Made by a program: the position numbers and the translations under genes. 42,616 nt of DNA from an uncultured Alistipes sp. (GTDB taxonomy: Bacteria > Bacteroidota > Bacteroidia > Bacteroidales > Rikenellaceae), in the NCBI GenBank assembly GCA_958449275.1, contig CAUDHE010000007.1, forward strand, positions 1 through 42,616, written 5' to 3'. The notes beneath the pieces are model-generated. The model was given only the letters and a program-made list of their open reading frames with translations, was not told where the DNA came from and did no database searches. The first letter of the stretch is position 1. Each line of letters starts with the position of its first letter. Shown in pieces: positions 25,130 through 34,272 of this stretch.

Positions 25130-25162
25130 CGGTAGTCAAAAACCAATAAACATCCGAGTGTA

Positions 25163-26032
25163 ATGAAACGTATCTTGCTTATTGCCGCTTTCGTGTCGGC
25201 CGTCGCGTCGTCGTACGCCCAGCTCGATCCTTCGAAGATCAAATCGTTGTCGATATCCAAAACCAACTCCAACGGAGCGATAACCGCTATCCGTGAGATC
25301 GGACGCTCGTCGCTGGAGTGCGTTTACAAGGCCGAGTATCCTAATGTCGGCAACGGCGAAGTCCGATCGAAAGAGGATAGAATGGTGTTGCAGATCGACG
25401 GCGAGACGACCAAATTCTACTCCCATTACGATATGGCTCTCGATTCCATGCGCAAGGCCAATCCCGACGGTCTCGTCGTGAACATGAAAAATTTCAAGCA
25501 GGGGACCAAGATCTGCATATATCGCAACTGGCCCGAGGCGGGACGAACGACCATTACCGATGCCGTGTTGTCGATGTACTACCGAGTCGAGGAGGATACG
25601 CCCGTGCAGGAGTGGACCATCGGCGACGAGACCCGCGAAGTGCTTGGTTACGAATGCCGTCGCGCCGAGTGCGATTTCCGCGGCCGACATTATACGGCAT
25701 GGTTCGCCGAAGAGATTCCCGCGAGCGTGGGGCCGTGGAAATTCGGCGGGCTGCCCGGGCTTATCATGGCCGTGGCCGACAGCGAGGGGCAATATACGTT
25801 CGAAATTATAGGTTTGCAGAGCGTGGAGCGTCCGATAGAGTATGTCGACCGCAACTACGTGACCGCCGCACGCGAGAAGTATCTGCGTCAGAAGCATCTT
25901 TACGTCAACGATCCGCTGGGCTACGGCGTGCGTCAGGGCGAGATGAATATCGAACTGGTCGACGGCAGCACGTACTCACCCGAAGAGACGGATATGTCGA
26001 TAGTAATGATGGAGACCGATTATAAACATTGA
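25163..26032 (+). CDS. GLPGLI-family exported protein
   Basis: A 289-residue protein with a signal peptide (cleavage after about Ala19) and the namesake motif GGLPGLI at 195-201, preceded by TAWFAEEIP as usual in the family. GLPGLI proteins are periplasmic or outer-membrane-associated, of unknown function, and are typically encoded beside a TonB-dependent-type barrel. That holds here, as the next gene starts 6 nt after this stop. The two probably act together. Confidence 0.9.
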   Translation: MKRILLIAAFVSAVASSYAQLDPSKIKSLSISKTNSNGAITAIREIGRSSLECVYKAEYPNVGNGEVRSKEDRMVLQIDGETTKFYSHYDMALDSMRKANPDGLVVNMKNFKQGTKICIYRNWPEAGRTTITDAVLSMYYRVEEDTPVQEWTIGDETREVLGYECRRAECDFRGRHYTAWFAEEIPASVGPWKFGGLPGLIMAVADSEGQYTFEIIGLQSVERPIEYVDRNYVTAAREKYLRQKHLYVNDPLGYGVRQGEMNIELVDGSTYSPEETDMSIVMMETDYKH

Positions 26033-26038
26033 TCGGGC

Positions 26039-28648
26039 ATGGGTGTATTGAGAGCGATTTTTGCCGCGATTGCCGTGGCTGTGTCGTCGCTTGCGGCTTC
26101 GTCCGTATCGGCACAGACCGCTGCCGACATTCGGGGCGTGGTCACCGACTCTTCCGACGGCGAACCCGTGGCGGGTGCTGTAGTGAAACTCGTCGGCGCC
26201 GACGGCAAGATATTGCGTTATGCCGTCGCCGATCGTACGGGAGCGTTCGTGCTGAAGCAGGCCGTTCCGTCGGAGGGTGTCGGGATGCAGGTTTCGATGC
26301 TGGGTTACGCTTCCCGCGAAATCGTGCCCGCGGATTGGACCGCCCCCGTGAAGATTGCTCTCGATCCCGCCGCGACTCCCATACGCGAGGTGGTGGTGAA
26401 GGCTCCTCGGGTGTCGATGCAGGGCGATACCGTAACATACGATGCCAAGTCGTTCACCGATGTCAGAGACAAGTCGCTGGCCGACATCCTGAAGAAGATG
26501 CCGGGCATCGAGGTGTCGAAATCGGGGCAGGTGAAGTATCAGGGCGAGGCCATAAACAAACTGTATATCGACGGTGTAGACATGCTCGGCGACCGTTACG
26601 GCCTGGCTACGTCGAACATATCACCGCGCGACGTGAAGAGTGTGGACGTGATGGAGAACCATCAGCCGAAGAAGGTACTGCGCGATATAGAGTATTCGGA
26701 CAAGGCAGCCTTGAATATCAGGATGGATGCGCGGGTGCGGAATCGCTGGACGGGTTCTGCTTCGGCGGGCGCGGGGTTTTCGCCTCTGCTGTGGGACGGG
26801 TCGGTGTTCGCCATGTGTATGGCCAAAGGGTATTCCGTCATGCAGACCGTGAAGAGCAACGACACGGGAGCCTTTCTCGGTACGGAGACTGCCGTACTGG
26901 GGCTGACGGGCGGCGACCGATACTCTCTGCCGCAATATATCGGGGTGGGAGTGTCGGCGGCGCCCATTGATCGCAGCCGCACCCGATTCAATACGTCGCA
27001 CCTTTACAATGCCGCCAACACGATCCGTTTGTCGGAGGATTACAATCTGCACGTGCGTGCATCTTATCTCTACGACCGTCTGACTTCCGAAGATGCGGCG
27101 CGGACCACCTATTTCGTCGGCGAGGATGCGTTTTCGGTCGACAGCGCATCGGCGGCGGCCGACGAGTCGCATACCGTAACGGCGGAAACCCGCATCACGG
27201 CCAACACCGAGAAGTTTTTCCTCGACAACACGCTTTCGGCCGACCTGGTGTGGCGCGACGTATGGCGGACGACCGCGGGTACTTACCCCAATCTTCAGCA
27301 GGCCGACACTCCGTCGAGGTCGGTGAAAAACAAACTCGAATTTATCCTGCGTCTGGGGCGCCGTACCTTTACGATCCGTTCGAAGAACCTGTATCTCGGC
27401 TCGCCGCAGACGCTTGCGGTGGAACGTGACGGAGGCTGTGTCCGTCAGAGCGTGGATGCACGGGCATTTCGGTCGAATACATCCGTTTCGTTCGGATGGC
27501 GGTTCGGACGTTTCAACCTCTCGCTGTCGGGGGGATTCTCGCAACTCGTGCGTCGGCTCGACTCGTCGTTGGAGGGTTCGGCCGAGCCGATAGGGCAGTT
27601 GCGTAACGATATGCGGGTGAGCATGTCGAAAATGGAACTGAATCCCTCGTTGAATTACAATTCTGGACGCGTGAACGCATCGCTTCGTGTGCCGCTCGCA
27701 TACGGCGTATATTCTATTCGTGACCGTATCGATCTATCGACCCCGCGCCGTGTCGGCGATCCCGTCATGTCGCCTTCGTTTTCGCTCAGATATGCCGTAT
27801 CGCCCATGTTGTCCGTATCGGGTTCGGCGTCATACGTCGTCGCGCCGATCGAAGAGGCGGCTATCGGTTCCGGCGTCGTCATGAAGGATTATCGTTACAT
27901 CTCGCGCGGCTATTGCATCGACGCCAACGACCGTTCGGCATCGTTCGGCGTGCGCGTCGCGTACAAGAATCCGCTGTCATCGTTTTTCGTCAATCTGAAT
28001 GCGGGATATTCGTCATCGGTTCTTCGGGCCGTGCCGTCGCAGGATTTCGTAGGCGATTACATAGTGACTTCGGCCGTTCGCGCCGATTGCAGAACCTCGA
28101 CGCGATATCTGCAAGGCGGCGTAAGCAAAGGAGTCGATGCGTTGAGGGGCAAGATAGGGATGGATTTCGAATGGCGGTTCACCGAGAGCGGTACGGTGCA
28201 GGATGGAGCATACGATCCGTACGATTCGCAGCGTGTGTCCGTCGGTCCCATGTTCGACCTGCGCATCGCCAAATGGTGGTCGGCGGAATACAGACTCTCG
28301 TACGGCGTGTCCGAATTGAGATTGGGCGTGACGGGGACGAAAAACTCCGTCGACGACATGAACCAATCGTTTACTACGGTGTTGCAGCCCGTAAAAGGGC
28401 TGCGGTTCGAGTTGGCGGCCGAGCATTATCGCTCTCTTGTTGCCGCGGACAATCATAAGAATATCGCGTTGCTCGATGCCAAGGCGGCATATTCGTTCAA
28501 GAACGGTTGGGAACTGTCGGTCTCGGCGCGAAATCTGCTCGATGCCCGCGAATATTCCTATTCCCTTTTCGACGGACTCAGTGCCTCGTCGGCGAGTTGG
28601 CGCATACGTCCGCGCAACGTGCTGTTCGGGCTGTATGTCAAGTTCTGA
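26039..28648 (+). CDS. TonB-dependent-type outer-membrane beta-barrel protein
   Basis: An 869-residue outer-membrane protein. After the signal peptide (to about 25) comes a carboxypeptidase-regulatory-like domain (about 28-110; IRGVVTDSSDGEPVAGAVV). A plug-like segment follows (about 145-230; SLADILKKMPGIEV, LYIDGVDMLG, DVKSVDVMENHQP), then a long beta-strand-rich barrel ending in an aromatic C-terminal strand (VLFGLYVKF). It is in an operon with the GLPGLI gene. It ends 3 nt from the convergent lysO half with no terminator between. The transported substrate is unknown. Confidence 0.88.
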   Translation: MGVLRAIFAAIAVAVSSLAASSVSAQTAADIRGVVTDSSDGEPVAGAVVKLVGADGKILRYAVADRTGAFVLKQAVPSEGVGMQVSMLGYASREIVPADWTAPVKIALDPAATPIREVVVKAPRVSMQGDTVTYDAKSFTDVRDKSLADILKKMPGIEVSKSGQVKYQGEAINKLYIDGVDMLGDRYGLATSNISPRDVKSVDVMENHQPKKVLRDIEYSDKAALNIRMDARVRNRWTGSASAGAGFSPLLWDGSVFAMCMAKGYSVMQTVKSNDTGAFLGTETAVLGLTGGDRYSLPQYIGVGVSAAPIDRSRTRFNTSHLYNAANTIRLSEDYNLHVRASYLYDRLTSEDAARTTYFVGEDAFSVDSASAAADESHTVTAETRITANTEKFFLDNTLSADLVWRDVWRTTAGTYPNLQQADTPSRSVKNKLEFILRLGRRTFTIRSKNLYLGSPQTLAVERDGGCVRQSVDARAFRSNTSVSFGWRFGRFNLSLSGGFSQLVRRLDSSLEGSAEPIGQLRNDMRVSMSKMELNPSLNYNSGRVNASLRVPLAYGVYSIRDRIDLSTPRRVGDPVMSPSFSLRYAVSPMLSVSGSASYVVAPIEEAAIGSGVVMKDYRYISRGYCIDANDRSASFGVRVAYKNPLSSFFVNLNAGYSSSVLRAVPSQDFVGDYIVTSAVRADCRTSTRYLQGGVSKGVDALRGKIGMDFEWRFTESGTVQDGAYDPYDSQRVSVGPMFDLRIAKWWSAEYRLSYGVSELRLGVTGTKNSVDDMNQSFTTVLQPVKGLRFELAAEHYRSLVAADNHKNIALLDAKAAYSFKNGWELSVSARNLLDAREYSYSLFDGLSASSASWRIRPRNVLFGLYVKF

Positions 28649-28651
28649 CCG

Positions 28652-29278
28652 TTACAGCGAACAGAAGAACGGTACGAGAAAAGGTACCGAAAAGTCGACC
28701 GCCATGCCGTGGACGATCGATACGAACACCCATTCGCGTCCCGAGAAGCGGGTTATGACGGGCAGGGTGGTATCCATCGATGTGGCGCCGCCCGAGCAGA
28801 TCGGGGCCAGAGGTCCGAAGCCCCGTACCATGAGAGGCGCCGCCAGCAGGGTTATTATCTCGCGGAATATGTTGGCCAGCAATGCTATGGTTCCGAGCTC
28901 GGCGGCAGCCTGCACGCCTATGGACGCCTCCTTGAGCGAAGTTATGAGTATTGACGAGAGCGAGTAATATCCGAATCCGCTCCCTACGGCCAGCGTTTCG
29001 GCGGTGGTCCGGTGCGAAAGAGCGAAGGATATCGCCGCCGATGCCGCGAGCGTGCCGACGACGGTTGCCGCAGGTATGAGCAGCATACGCGGCGAGAGGG
29101 TGCGCAGAATCTCTTTCAGCCGTTTGTCGGATCCTATTCCCATGCCCACCTGGAACATGAGCGCATAGAGCACCCACAACGTAATGTCGCCGATGTCTAT
29201 TCGGTCGGGTAATAATCCCATGCGGCCCGCGAGGCAACCGGCGAGGAATGCCCCGACTATGATAAGGCTACCTTTCAT
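28652..29278 (-). CDS. LysO-family lysine exporter, C-terminal part
   Basis: A 208-residue membrane protein matching the large C-terminal part of LysO (YbjE), which exports L-lysine in E. coli. It has about six hydrophobic segments and the family motifs GFGYYSLSS and GGATSMDTTLPVI. In E. coli one chain of about 300 residues does this job. Here the N-terminal part is a separate gene whose end overlaps this start by 11 nt, so the pair is coupled. Substrate is inferred from the family. Confidence 0.85.
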   Translation of the reverse strand: MKGSLIIVGAFLAGCLAGRMGLLPDRIDIGDITLWVLYALMFQVGMGIGSDKRLKEILRTLSPRMLLIPAATVVGTLAASAAISFALSHRTTAETLAVGSGFGYYSLSSILITSLKEASIGVQAAAELGTIALLANIFREIITLLAAPLMVRGFGPLAPICSGGATSMDTTLPVITRFSGREWVFVSIVHGMAVDFSVPFLVPFFCSL

Positions 29279-29555
29279 CGTCGCCTCCTCTCTTTTTGTA
29301 CAGTAACAAATATGCCGCGCGTGCCGCTGTAATGCTGCCCGTCACCGCTGCTGCGGCTATCGCGAGTGCTTCGCCGCCCAGCGCGGCGAGATTGCGCATC
29401 ACATTGTCGTCGGCTCCTATTTCGCATCCCATCAGGAACAGAAGCAGTATTATCGTCGCCGAGGCGGAACCCGATATTCGTTCCGTGCCTTTCGCATGTC
29501 GCAGCAGGTATCCCGCAGCCATTCCCGAGAACATTATGAGTATTATTTTGAACAT
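29268..29555 (-). CDS. LysO-family transporter, N-terminal part
   Basis: A 95-residue, three-helix membrane protein. IILLLFLMGCEIGADDNVMRNL matches the N-terminal part of LysO. It overlaps the next gene by 11 nt and should assemble with it; together they reach full LysO length. I recall this two-gene form in other Bacteroidetes, so it is probably not a fresh frameshift. A TAACTTTG box at 29679-29672 may be its promoter. Confidence 0.8.
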   Translation of the reverse strand: MFKIILIMFSGMAAGYLLRHAKGTERISGSASATIILLLFLMGCEIGADDNVMRNLAALGGEALAIAAAAVTGSITAARAAYLLLYKKRGGDDER

Positions 29556-29742
29556 CTTCCGATTGTATTAACCGCTTTTTCTCTGTCGACGGTCCGCTGC
29601 CGTCTGTCCGCCGAGGCTCGTGCGCTTATGCCGCCGACGGCGAAAATCCGTGCAGGACGATTGTCGAGGTGCAAAGTTAACACTTTTTCCGACGATGCCG
29701 CCCGTATGCGGTATCGGGCTGTTGCGGTAAAATGCGGACTCG

Positions 29743-29774
29743 TTTGCTTTTGCCTTAGCTTATTAGTATATTTG
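29743..29774 (+). promoter_or_regulatory. queA promoter
   Basis: TTTG (29743-29746), 20 nt, TATATTTG (29767-29774). The start point is about 17 nt before the queA ATG. Confidence 0.75.
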
Positions 29775-29797
29775 CAGGATCAAGTTTTCGATCTGTT

Positions 29798-31024
29798 ATG
29801 GAACGTCATATTGATATCAACGATTTCGATTATCCGCTGCCCGACGGACGCATCGCCAAATTTCCGCTCGAAGAACGCAGCGATTCGAAACTGCTCGTAT
29901 ATCGCAACGGCTCGATAACCGAGAGCCGTTTCCGCGATCTGGCGCGCGAACTGCCGCCTCGGTCGCTTCTGGTGTTCAACAATACGAAGGTAATCCGCGC
30001 GCGCATAATTCTACACAAGCCGTCGGGAGCGCGTGTCGAGGTGTTTTGTCTCGAGCCTCATTCGCCAGCCGATTACGAACGGGCTTTCTCCGTGCGCGGC
30101 GAGTGCGAATGGAGCTGTATAGTCGGTAATCTGAAAAAGTGGAAATCGGGATTCGTGAAGATAGATTTCGACCGTGACGGCCGTGCGTGCGAGTTGCGTG
30201 CCGAGATCACCGAACGCGGCGAGAGGGAGCACGTCGTGCGCTTCACGTGGGATGCCGACATGACGTTCGGAGAGTTGCTCGAATATTTGGGGCGCATTCC
30301 TATTCCGCCCTATCTCAATCGCGAAAGCGAGGATATCGACCTGACGCGTTATCAGACGGTGTATTCCAAATTCGAGGGGTCGGTGGCGGCGCCCACGGCG
30401 GGACTGCATTTCACCGACGATCTGATAGCCCGCATGCGCGGCGAAGGTTTCGAGTTCGACGAGGTGACGCTGCATGTTGGGGCAGGTACGTTCCTGCCCG
30501 TCAAGAGCGACGATGCGGCGCAGCATCCTATGCACACCGAGCATTTCGAGGTGCGCCTGTCGACTTTGGAGGCTTTGTCGGCGCATTACGGCGAAGTGAC
30601 AGCCGTGGGTACCACGTCGGTGCGTACTCTGGAGTCGCTGCCTGCGCTCGGGTGGCGCATACGTCGCGACGGCGATCCCGATTGCGGCAGAGTGGTAGGG
30701 CAGTGGGAGTGTTACGACCTGCCCGAGGATTACTCGGGGCGCGATGCGTTGGAGGATATGGCGGGGTATATGCGTCGCGAGGGTATTGACCGTTTGAAGG
30801 CGTCCACGCAGATAATGATTACACCGCTCGGATTCCGATTCCGCACGGTGAGCCGTATAGTGACAAATTTCCATCAACCCAAGTCTACGCTGTTGCTTTT
30901 GGTCTCGGCTTATGCGGGCGACGACTGGCGCAGAATCTACCGTTATGCTCTCGACAACGATTTCCGTTTTCTGTCTTACGGCGATTCGTCGCTGCTGGTG
31001 TGCGACGAGTGCGGCGCGAGATAG
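29798..31024 (+). CDS. queA: tRNA preQ1 ribosyltransferase-isomerase
   Basis: It transfers and isomerises the ribosyl group of S-adenosylmethionine onto preQ1 in tRNA, making epoxyqueuosine. The 408-residue protein shows the family landmarks: FDYPLPDGRIAKFPLEERSDSKLL, LVFNNTKVIRARI, FEGSVAAPTAGLHFT and HVGAGTFLPVKS, with ITPLGFRF and TNFHQPKSTLLLLVSA near the C-terminus. It is monocistronic. Confidence 0.96.
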   Translation: MERHIDINDFDYPLPDGRIAKFPLEERSDSKLLVYRNGSITESRFRDLARELPPRSLLVFNNTKVIRARIILHKPSGARVEVFCLEPHSPADYERAFSVRGECEWSCIVGNLKKWKSGFVKIDFDRDGRACELRAEITERGEREHVVRFTWDADMTFGELLEYLGRIPIPPYLNRESEDIDLTRYQTVYSKFEGSVAAPTAGLHFTDDLIARMRGEGFEFDEVTLHVGAGTFLPVKSDDAAQHPMHTEHFEVRLSTLEALSAHYGEVTAVGTTSVRTLESLPALGWRIRRDGDPDCGRVVGQWECYDLPEDYSGRDALEDMAGYMRREGIDRLKASTQIMITPLGFRFRTVSRIVTNFHQPKSTLLLLVSAYAGDDWRRIYRYALDNDFRFLSYGDSSLLVCDECGAR

Positions 31025-31060
31025 GGTCTTTTTTGTGCACTGATTCCGTCTGTATCGGTT

Positions 31061-31090
31061 AAAGGCTCCTGCCATGCGGCGGGAGCCTTT
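31061..31090. terminator. shared terminator of queA and the propeller gene
   Basis: AAAGGCTCCTGCC (31061-31073) pairs with 31078-31090 with one G-T pair around ATGC. T-rich tails on both sides suit convergent genes. Confidence 0.75.
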
Positions 31091-31099
31091 TCAAGTGTT

Positions 31100-32236
31100 T
31101 TATTTTATATGATGAATCATCAGTACGGGGTTGGCATCTTCTGTAATATTGTCAATTATTTTCAGAAAATCGTCTCTCATTGGATCTTTGTACTCGGCCT
31201 TGTATGGCAAAAATCTCAACAGATGTGCAGTCCCCAAAATTGAAACCATCTTGTCGGTATTGTTTTCAGTGGTCGCCGTTATGGATGTACTCAACGGTAT
31301 TCCGTCGACTTTTATCGTGGCGCAGTATCTCGTCTGTCCACTCTGCTTGTCGTATACCATTGTGCCCGAAAGGTTCGTTTTGAAGATCAGTAATCTGTCG
31401 GTCTCTATCATGTCGGTTATTCCATAGACGTAATTGCTTCTGAGCAGAGTCTTCTCCAATTTTTCATCCCCCATTTTGTTTACTATATTCCGACAGTCGC
31501 TTCCCGCTCCGAAATCGACCGTGTATTTGGGTGTTACCTTGTCGTCGGCTACTTCGTATATCGTGTAGTCGAACCGCTGCGACAGCAGAATATTCTGCCC
31601 GCAGTTGGATATGTTGGTGCCGAATATGCTCAGATTTGTTTTTAGTGGTGCTGTGAACGGATATATCTGAACTACCTCGCCGTCGCCTTTCAGAGGCAAT
31701 TCGGCAACATAATGTTTCTGATTGTCGTATGTGTCGTATTGCGTCATGTATAGTTTCCCGTTCGCATTTGTCATATTGTTGACCAGTAAGTCATGTTTTT
31801 TCTCGCCGACCCATGTTCCGTCGTAAGTGTAGAACCTCAGTTTTTCCGTCATGTCGTCGAATACGATAAACCGTTTGTGCTCTTTGTCGAGTGTTGCCGC
31901 CGACAGACTTATGTACTCCTTTGGCCCTCGTCCGACGTGACGTATCGTGCGTATATGCCGTCCCTTGTAATCGAACAGACATATTTGATTTCCCTTGTAG
32001 TCGGCTATTGCCATGAAGTCGTCCTCGAACATTATTTTCGAAATGTCGGCAAGCAGTGATTTGTCGTTTGTTTCTAACGGCACTATGTCGGTGTGGCTGA
32101 AGAATTCCGTATCGGATACGGGTAGTTTGTCGTCCGTGTCAACGATTATTTTCGTCGTGGGGGTCGTTGTGTCGGGCCTGTTCGCGTTGCATGCGAATAA
32201 CGCGCCGATGGCAATTATTATGATTATCTTTTTCAT
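31100..32236 (-). CDS. 6-bladed beta-propeller lipoprotein
   Basis: A 378-residue predicted lipoprotein (acceptor Cys16 in ALFACNAN). Repeated motifs such as ICLFDYKGRHIRTIRHVGRGPKEY and LRFYTYDGTWVGEKK are typical of the TolB-like 6-bladed propeller lipoproteins of Bacteroidales. This class is often encoded next to NVEAL proteins, as here. Its ATG overlaps the stop of the preceding NVEAL gene by 4 nt (ATGA-type overlap), so they are co-translated. Function is unknown; the propeller suggests ligand or peptide binding at the cell surface. Confidence 0.85.
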   Translation of the reverse strand: MKKIIIIIAIGALFACNANRPDTTTPTTKIIVDTDDKLPVSDTEFFSHTDIVPLETNDKSLLADISKIMFEDDFMAIADYKGNQICLFDYKGRHIRTIRHVGRGPKEYISLSAATLDKEHKRFIVFDDMTEKLRFYTYDGTWVGEKKHDLLVNNMTNANGKLYMTQYDTYDNQKHYVAELPLKGDGEVVQIYPFTAPLKTNLSIFGTNISNCGQNILLSQRFDYTIYEVADDKVTPKYTVDFGAGSDCRNIVNKMGDEKLEKTLLRSNYVYGITDMIETDRLLIFKTNLSGTMVYDKQSGQTRYCATIKVDGIPLSTSITATTENNTDKMVSILGTAHLLRFLPYKAEYKDPMRDDFLKIIDNITEDANPVLMIHHIK

Positions 32237-32592
32237 GGCTGATACTTATTACATTTTTTTGTGCAATGGTCTGCATATCCGATTATATCGAAAGAGTCGT
32301 TGTAGCAGCCAGTAGTACAAGGAATATTACCTATACCCTGACATGTCGATTCTGTGTATGTGTGTATTATAATAGCGTCTATATTCAGATCGTCGCGATG
32401 CAAGTAAATAGTTTCCTTGATTTCTCGAGATGTTTTAGTTCTTACCTTTTGGGCGCTCCAATCTTCGATTGATGTCAATGCTTCTATATTTGCTTTTAAT
32501 AATTGCGGTATTTTATCTTTTTTATGTTTGAGATATGTGATGCTGCAAATTAATAAGCATGTACCACATGTTGTTATGATGTACTTTTTCAT
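32233..32592 (-). CDS. NVEAL-family small exported protein
   Basis: A 119-residue protein with an N-terminal hydrophobic signal (YIITTCGTCLLICSITYL), then LLKANIEALTS, a variant of the NVEAL motif near residue 36. A Cys-rich C-terminal part holds CQGIGNIPCTTGC and a closing HCTKKC. Its neighbour has the parallel CSGIGYIECT. Such Cys pairs suggest disulphides after export. It lies in an NVEAL-NVEAL-propeller operon. Function is unknown. Confidence 0.75.
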   Translation of the reverse strand: MKKYIITTCGTCLLICSITYLKHKKDKIPQLLKANIEALTSIEDWSAQKVRTKTSREIKETIYLHRDDLNIDAIIIHTYTESTCQGIGNIPCTTGCYNDSFDIIGYADHCTKKCNKYQP

Positions 32593-32604
32593 ATTGGAAT
32601 GTGC

Positions 32605-33010
32605 TTATTCGCGATTCAATTTACAGTCCCATACGGTATTATATGGACACTCCTCAGTGTATGGATCTTTTACTTCGATATATGTGGCTGGAGTACATTC
32701 AATATATCCGATTCCGGAACATTTAACATGGGATGTTTTAATTTCGGTTACAATATCATAGTGCTTGTATCCATCCGCCATATGTTGCCGTTGTTCTTCG
32801 AAGGTGCTATATGTGTCTGTTTTGTTTGCCTTTGTCGGTTGGGATTCGGCACTGGTTAGTGCTTCCAAATTAAGTTGGGCGAGTTCGCTCATGGCTTGAT
32901 CTCCGGGAATCACAACTTTATGTACTGCGATCCCCATGCCGGTAACGGCGACCAATGTGCCTGTTAAGCTGATAATGTTTTGATTTTCACGGGTTAGTTT
33001 TTGTTGTCAT
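32605..33010 (-). pseudogene. NVEAL-family protein, start lost by an apparent 1-nt frameshift
   Basis: The main open frame runs from a TTG at 32955 and gives 116 residues with LNLEALTS, CSGIGYIECT and a closing DC. The TTG start cuts the signal peptide and leaves no basic N-terminus. Upstream, an ATG at 33010 sits just after a TATCTTTG box (33028-33021), but its frame stops after seven codons. Removing one A from the A5 run (33003-32999) would join that ATG to the NVEAL frame as MTTKLTRENQNIISLTGTLV, a credible signal. It may be a recent mutation, a sequencing error, slippage or a recoding site. It lies 12 nt upstream of the second NVEAL gene. Confidence 0.65.
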
Positions 33011-33020
33011 ATGGCTTCCG

Positions 33021-33028
33021 CAAAGATA
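33021..33028 (-). promoter_or_regulatory. NVEAL operon -7 element
   Basis: Minus-strand TATCTTTG, only about 10 nt before the ATG at 33010, implying a very short leader. Only a weak TTTT box is found upstream. Confidence 0.45.
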
Positions 33029-33139
33029 GGTGTTATTAAGTCTCTGAAAATTATATTTGTAGCCGATTTGTCACATCGGTAAATAAAATCAGCCGTCACG
33101 CAGGTAGCGGACTGCCGGTTGTATGATGAATGTTTTTAT

Positions 33140-33267
33140 TAAAACTCGCTGGTGAAGTGGAATCTTATATCCTTGAAATTCTCCTGCGCCGGGGCCAAGG
33201 CGTAGCTCGTGTCGGCGAGGAACACGTCGCGTCCGTGCTTGTCGACGGCCATGTTCGAGTGCTTGCG
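33140..33267 (-). pseudogene. duplicated 3' end of prfC
   Basis: These 128 bases match the last 128 bases of the prfC region (34429-34556) with six mismatches, in the same orientation 1,289 bp away. Read in the prfC frame it encodes KHSNMAVDKHGRDVFLADTS and the rest of the C-terminus through the stop. Five of the six differences are synonymous; the other changes Leu to Pro (ALALAQ to ALAPAQ). It has no start codon and cannot make a factor. The homology begins 12 nt after the stop of the lipoprotein gene and ends at the prfC stop codon. Confidence 0.9.
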
Positions 33268-33279
33268 GCTGATGGTTTA

Positions 33280-34224
33280 TCATGGAATATGCTCCGGTAG
33301 AGGCGGACGGTGTACTTCTTTGCCGGTTTCTCCTCCATGACAGGTGTCACTAATGTAGAATGCGCTTCCGTCGTCTTGGACAATTGCCGGCGCGCGTTCG
33401 TCTCCGTATGCATATCCCCATATGAACTCATGAAAATAAGATACATTTGATTCGCCGCTCAAATGTTTTATTTTTGCATCGCATGTCCATCCTTTTTGAG
33501 CCGGATTGGCACTCCTGCTCATTGTCCAGTTTGACAGTACTCTGGTAGATTTGTTGAAATATGAATAGCAACTGAGTTTTATTTCCCATTGAGTGATTCC
33601 GATCGCATTGCACCCGTATTCATGTACGTTGAACGGTATGCAGTGGCTGCCGGCTGCATCTGTTCTTGTCCCTGTTTCATAAATACCTCTTGTTTCTATA
33701 GACACTCGCTCTACAATCGCGTATGTTCCGATGTTATCGTAAATTATTTTACCGTTTTTATCGGCTATCATTATAGAATGATATGTTATATCTTCGATTT
33801 TCCATTCGAGATTTATAATATCCGTTTCGCCGACCACTATATCCGATTCTATGTCTGCCCGTAATTTTTCGCCGTAACGATAGATTTTTTTTCTCATGTT
33901 ACCCCATGTTTCCATGGCGGGTTCGGTTAATCCTTTACCATTGTATACCAATGTATAAGTATCGTCAGCAAACATTTCGTCTATGAGCAGTCGTTTTTCG
34001 ATTTCTGTATTTACTGTTCCCCGATATTCATATCCCGTGAGTGCCAGTTTATATTTTTCATAGTGGTTTTCACTTTGCGATAATGCATATTGCAGATGAG
34101 ACTCCCATTGTTTCGGAGTGGAGTCGGGTGGTTGGAGATTTTCTTGTTCGGCGCATGAAATTAATCCGATCGTTGCAAATATACCTGTCCACAAGCACGC
34201 TTTCGATAAAGTTAAGTTTTTCAT
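33280..34224 (-). CDS. unknown lipoprotein between the two prfC 3' ends
   Basis: A 314-residue predicted lipoprotein: signal with acceptor Cys24 (IGLISCAEQ), then a region dominated by charged helices (about 35-150) and a C-terminal part with several Cys (near SHCIPF, EYGCNAIG, LSCYSYF, GWTCDAK and DTCHGG). I recognise no named domain. The gene is AT-richer than prfC. Its stop lies 12 nt from the displaced prfC fragment, so this gene and its upstream dyad are what the two prfC 3' ends enclose. Function is unknown; a surface location is likely. Confidence 0.75.
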   Translation of the reverse strand: MKNLTLSKACLWTGIFATIGLISCAEQENLQPPDSTPKQWESHLQYALSQSENHYEKYKLALTGYEYRGTVNTEIEKRLLIDEMFADDTYTLVYNGKGLTEPAMETWGNMRKKIYRYGEKLRADIESDIVVGETDIINLEWKIEDITYHSIMIADKNGKIIYDNIGTYAIVERVSIETRGIYETGTRTDAAGSHCIPFNVHEYGCNAIGITQWEIKLSCYSYFNKSTRVLSNWTMSRSANPAQKGWTCDAKIKHLSGESNVSYFHEFIWGYAYGDERAPAIVQDDGSAFYISDTCHGGETGKEVHRPPLPEHIP

Positions 34225-34272
34225 AGCTGTGTTTTTTTATGGTTTAATTGCAAGGTATGTATAATATTTACT

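Noticed and set aside
28652..29555. Frameshifted lysO gene
   Set aside because: The two parts overlap with proper starts, each is a sound membrane protein, and I recall the same split in related bacteria. It is better read as two genes.
33089..33283. Small gene of 64 codons on the minus strand next to the lipoprotein
   Set aside because: It is a wrong-frame reading of the displaced prfC 3' end. The same wrong-frame peptide appears over the true prfC end.
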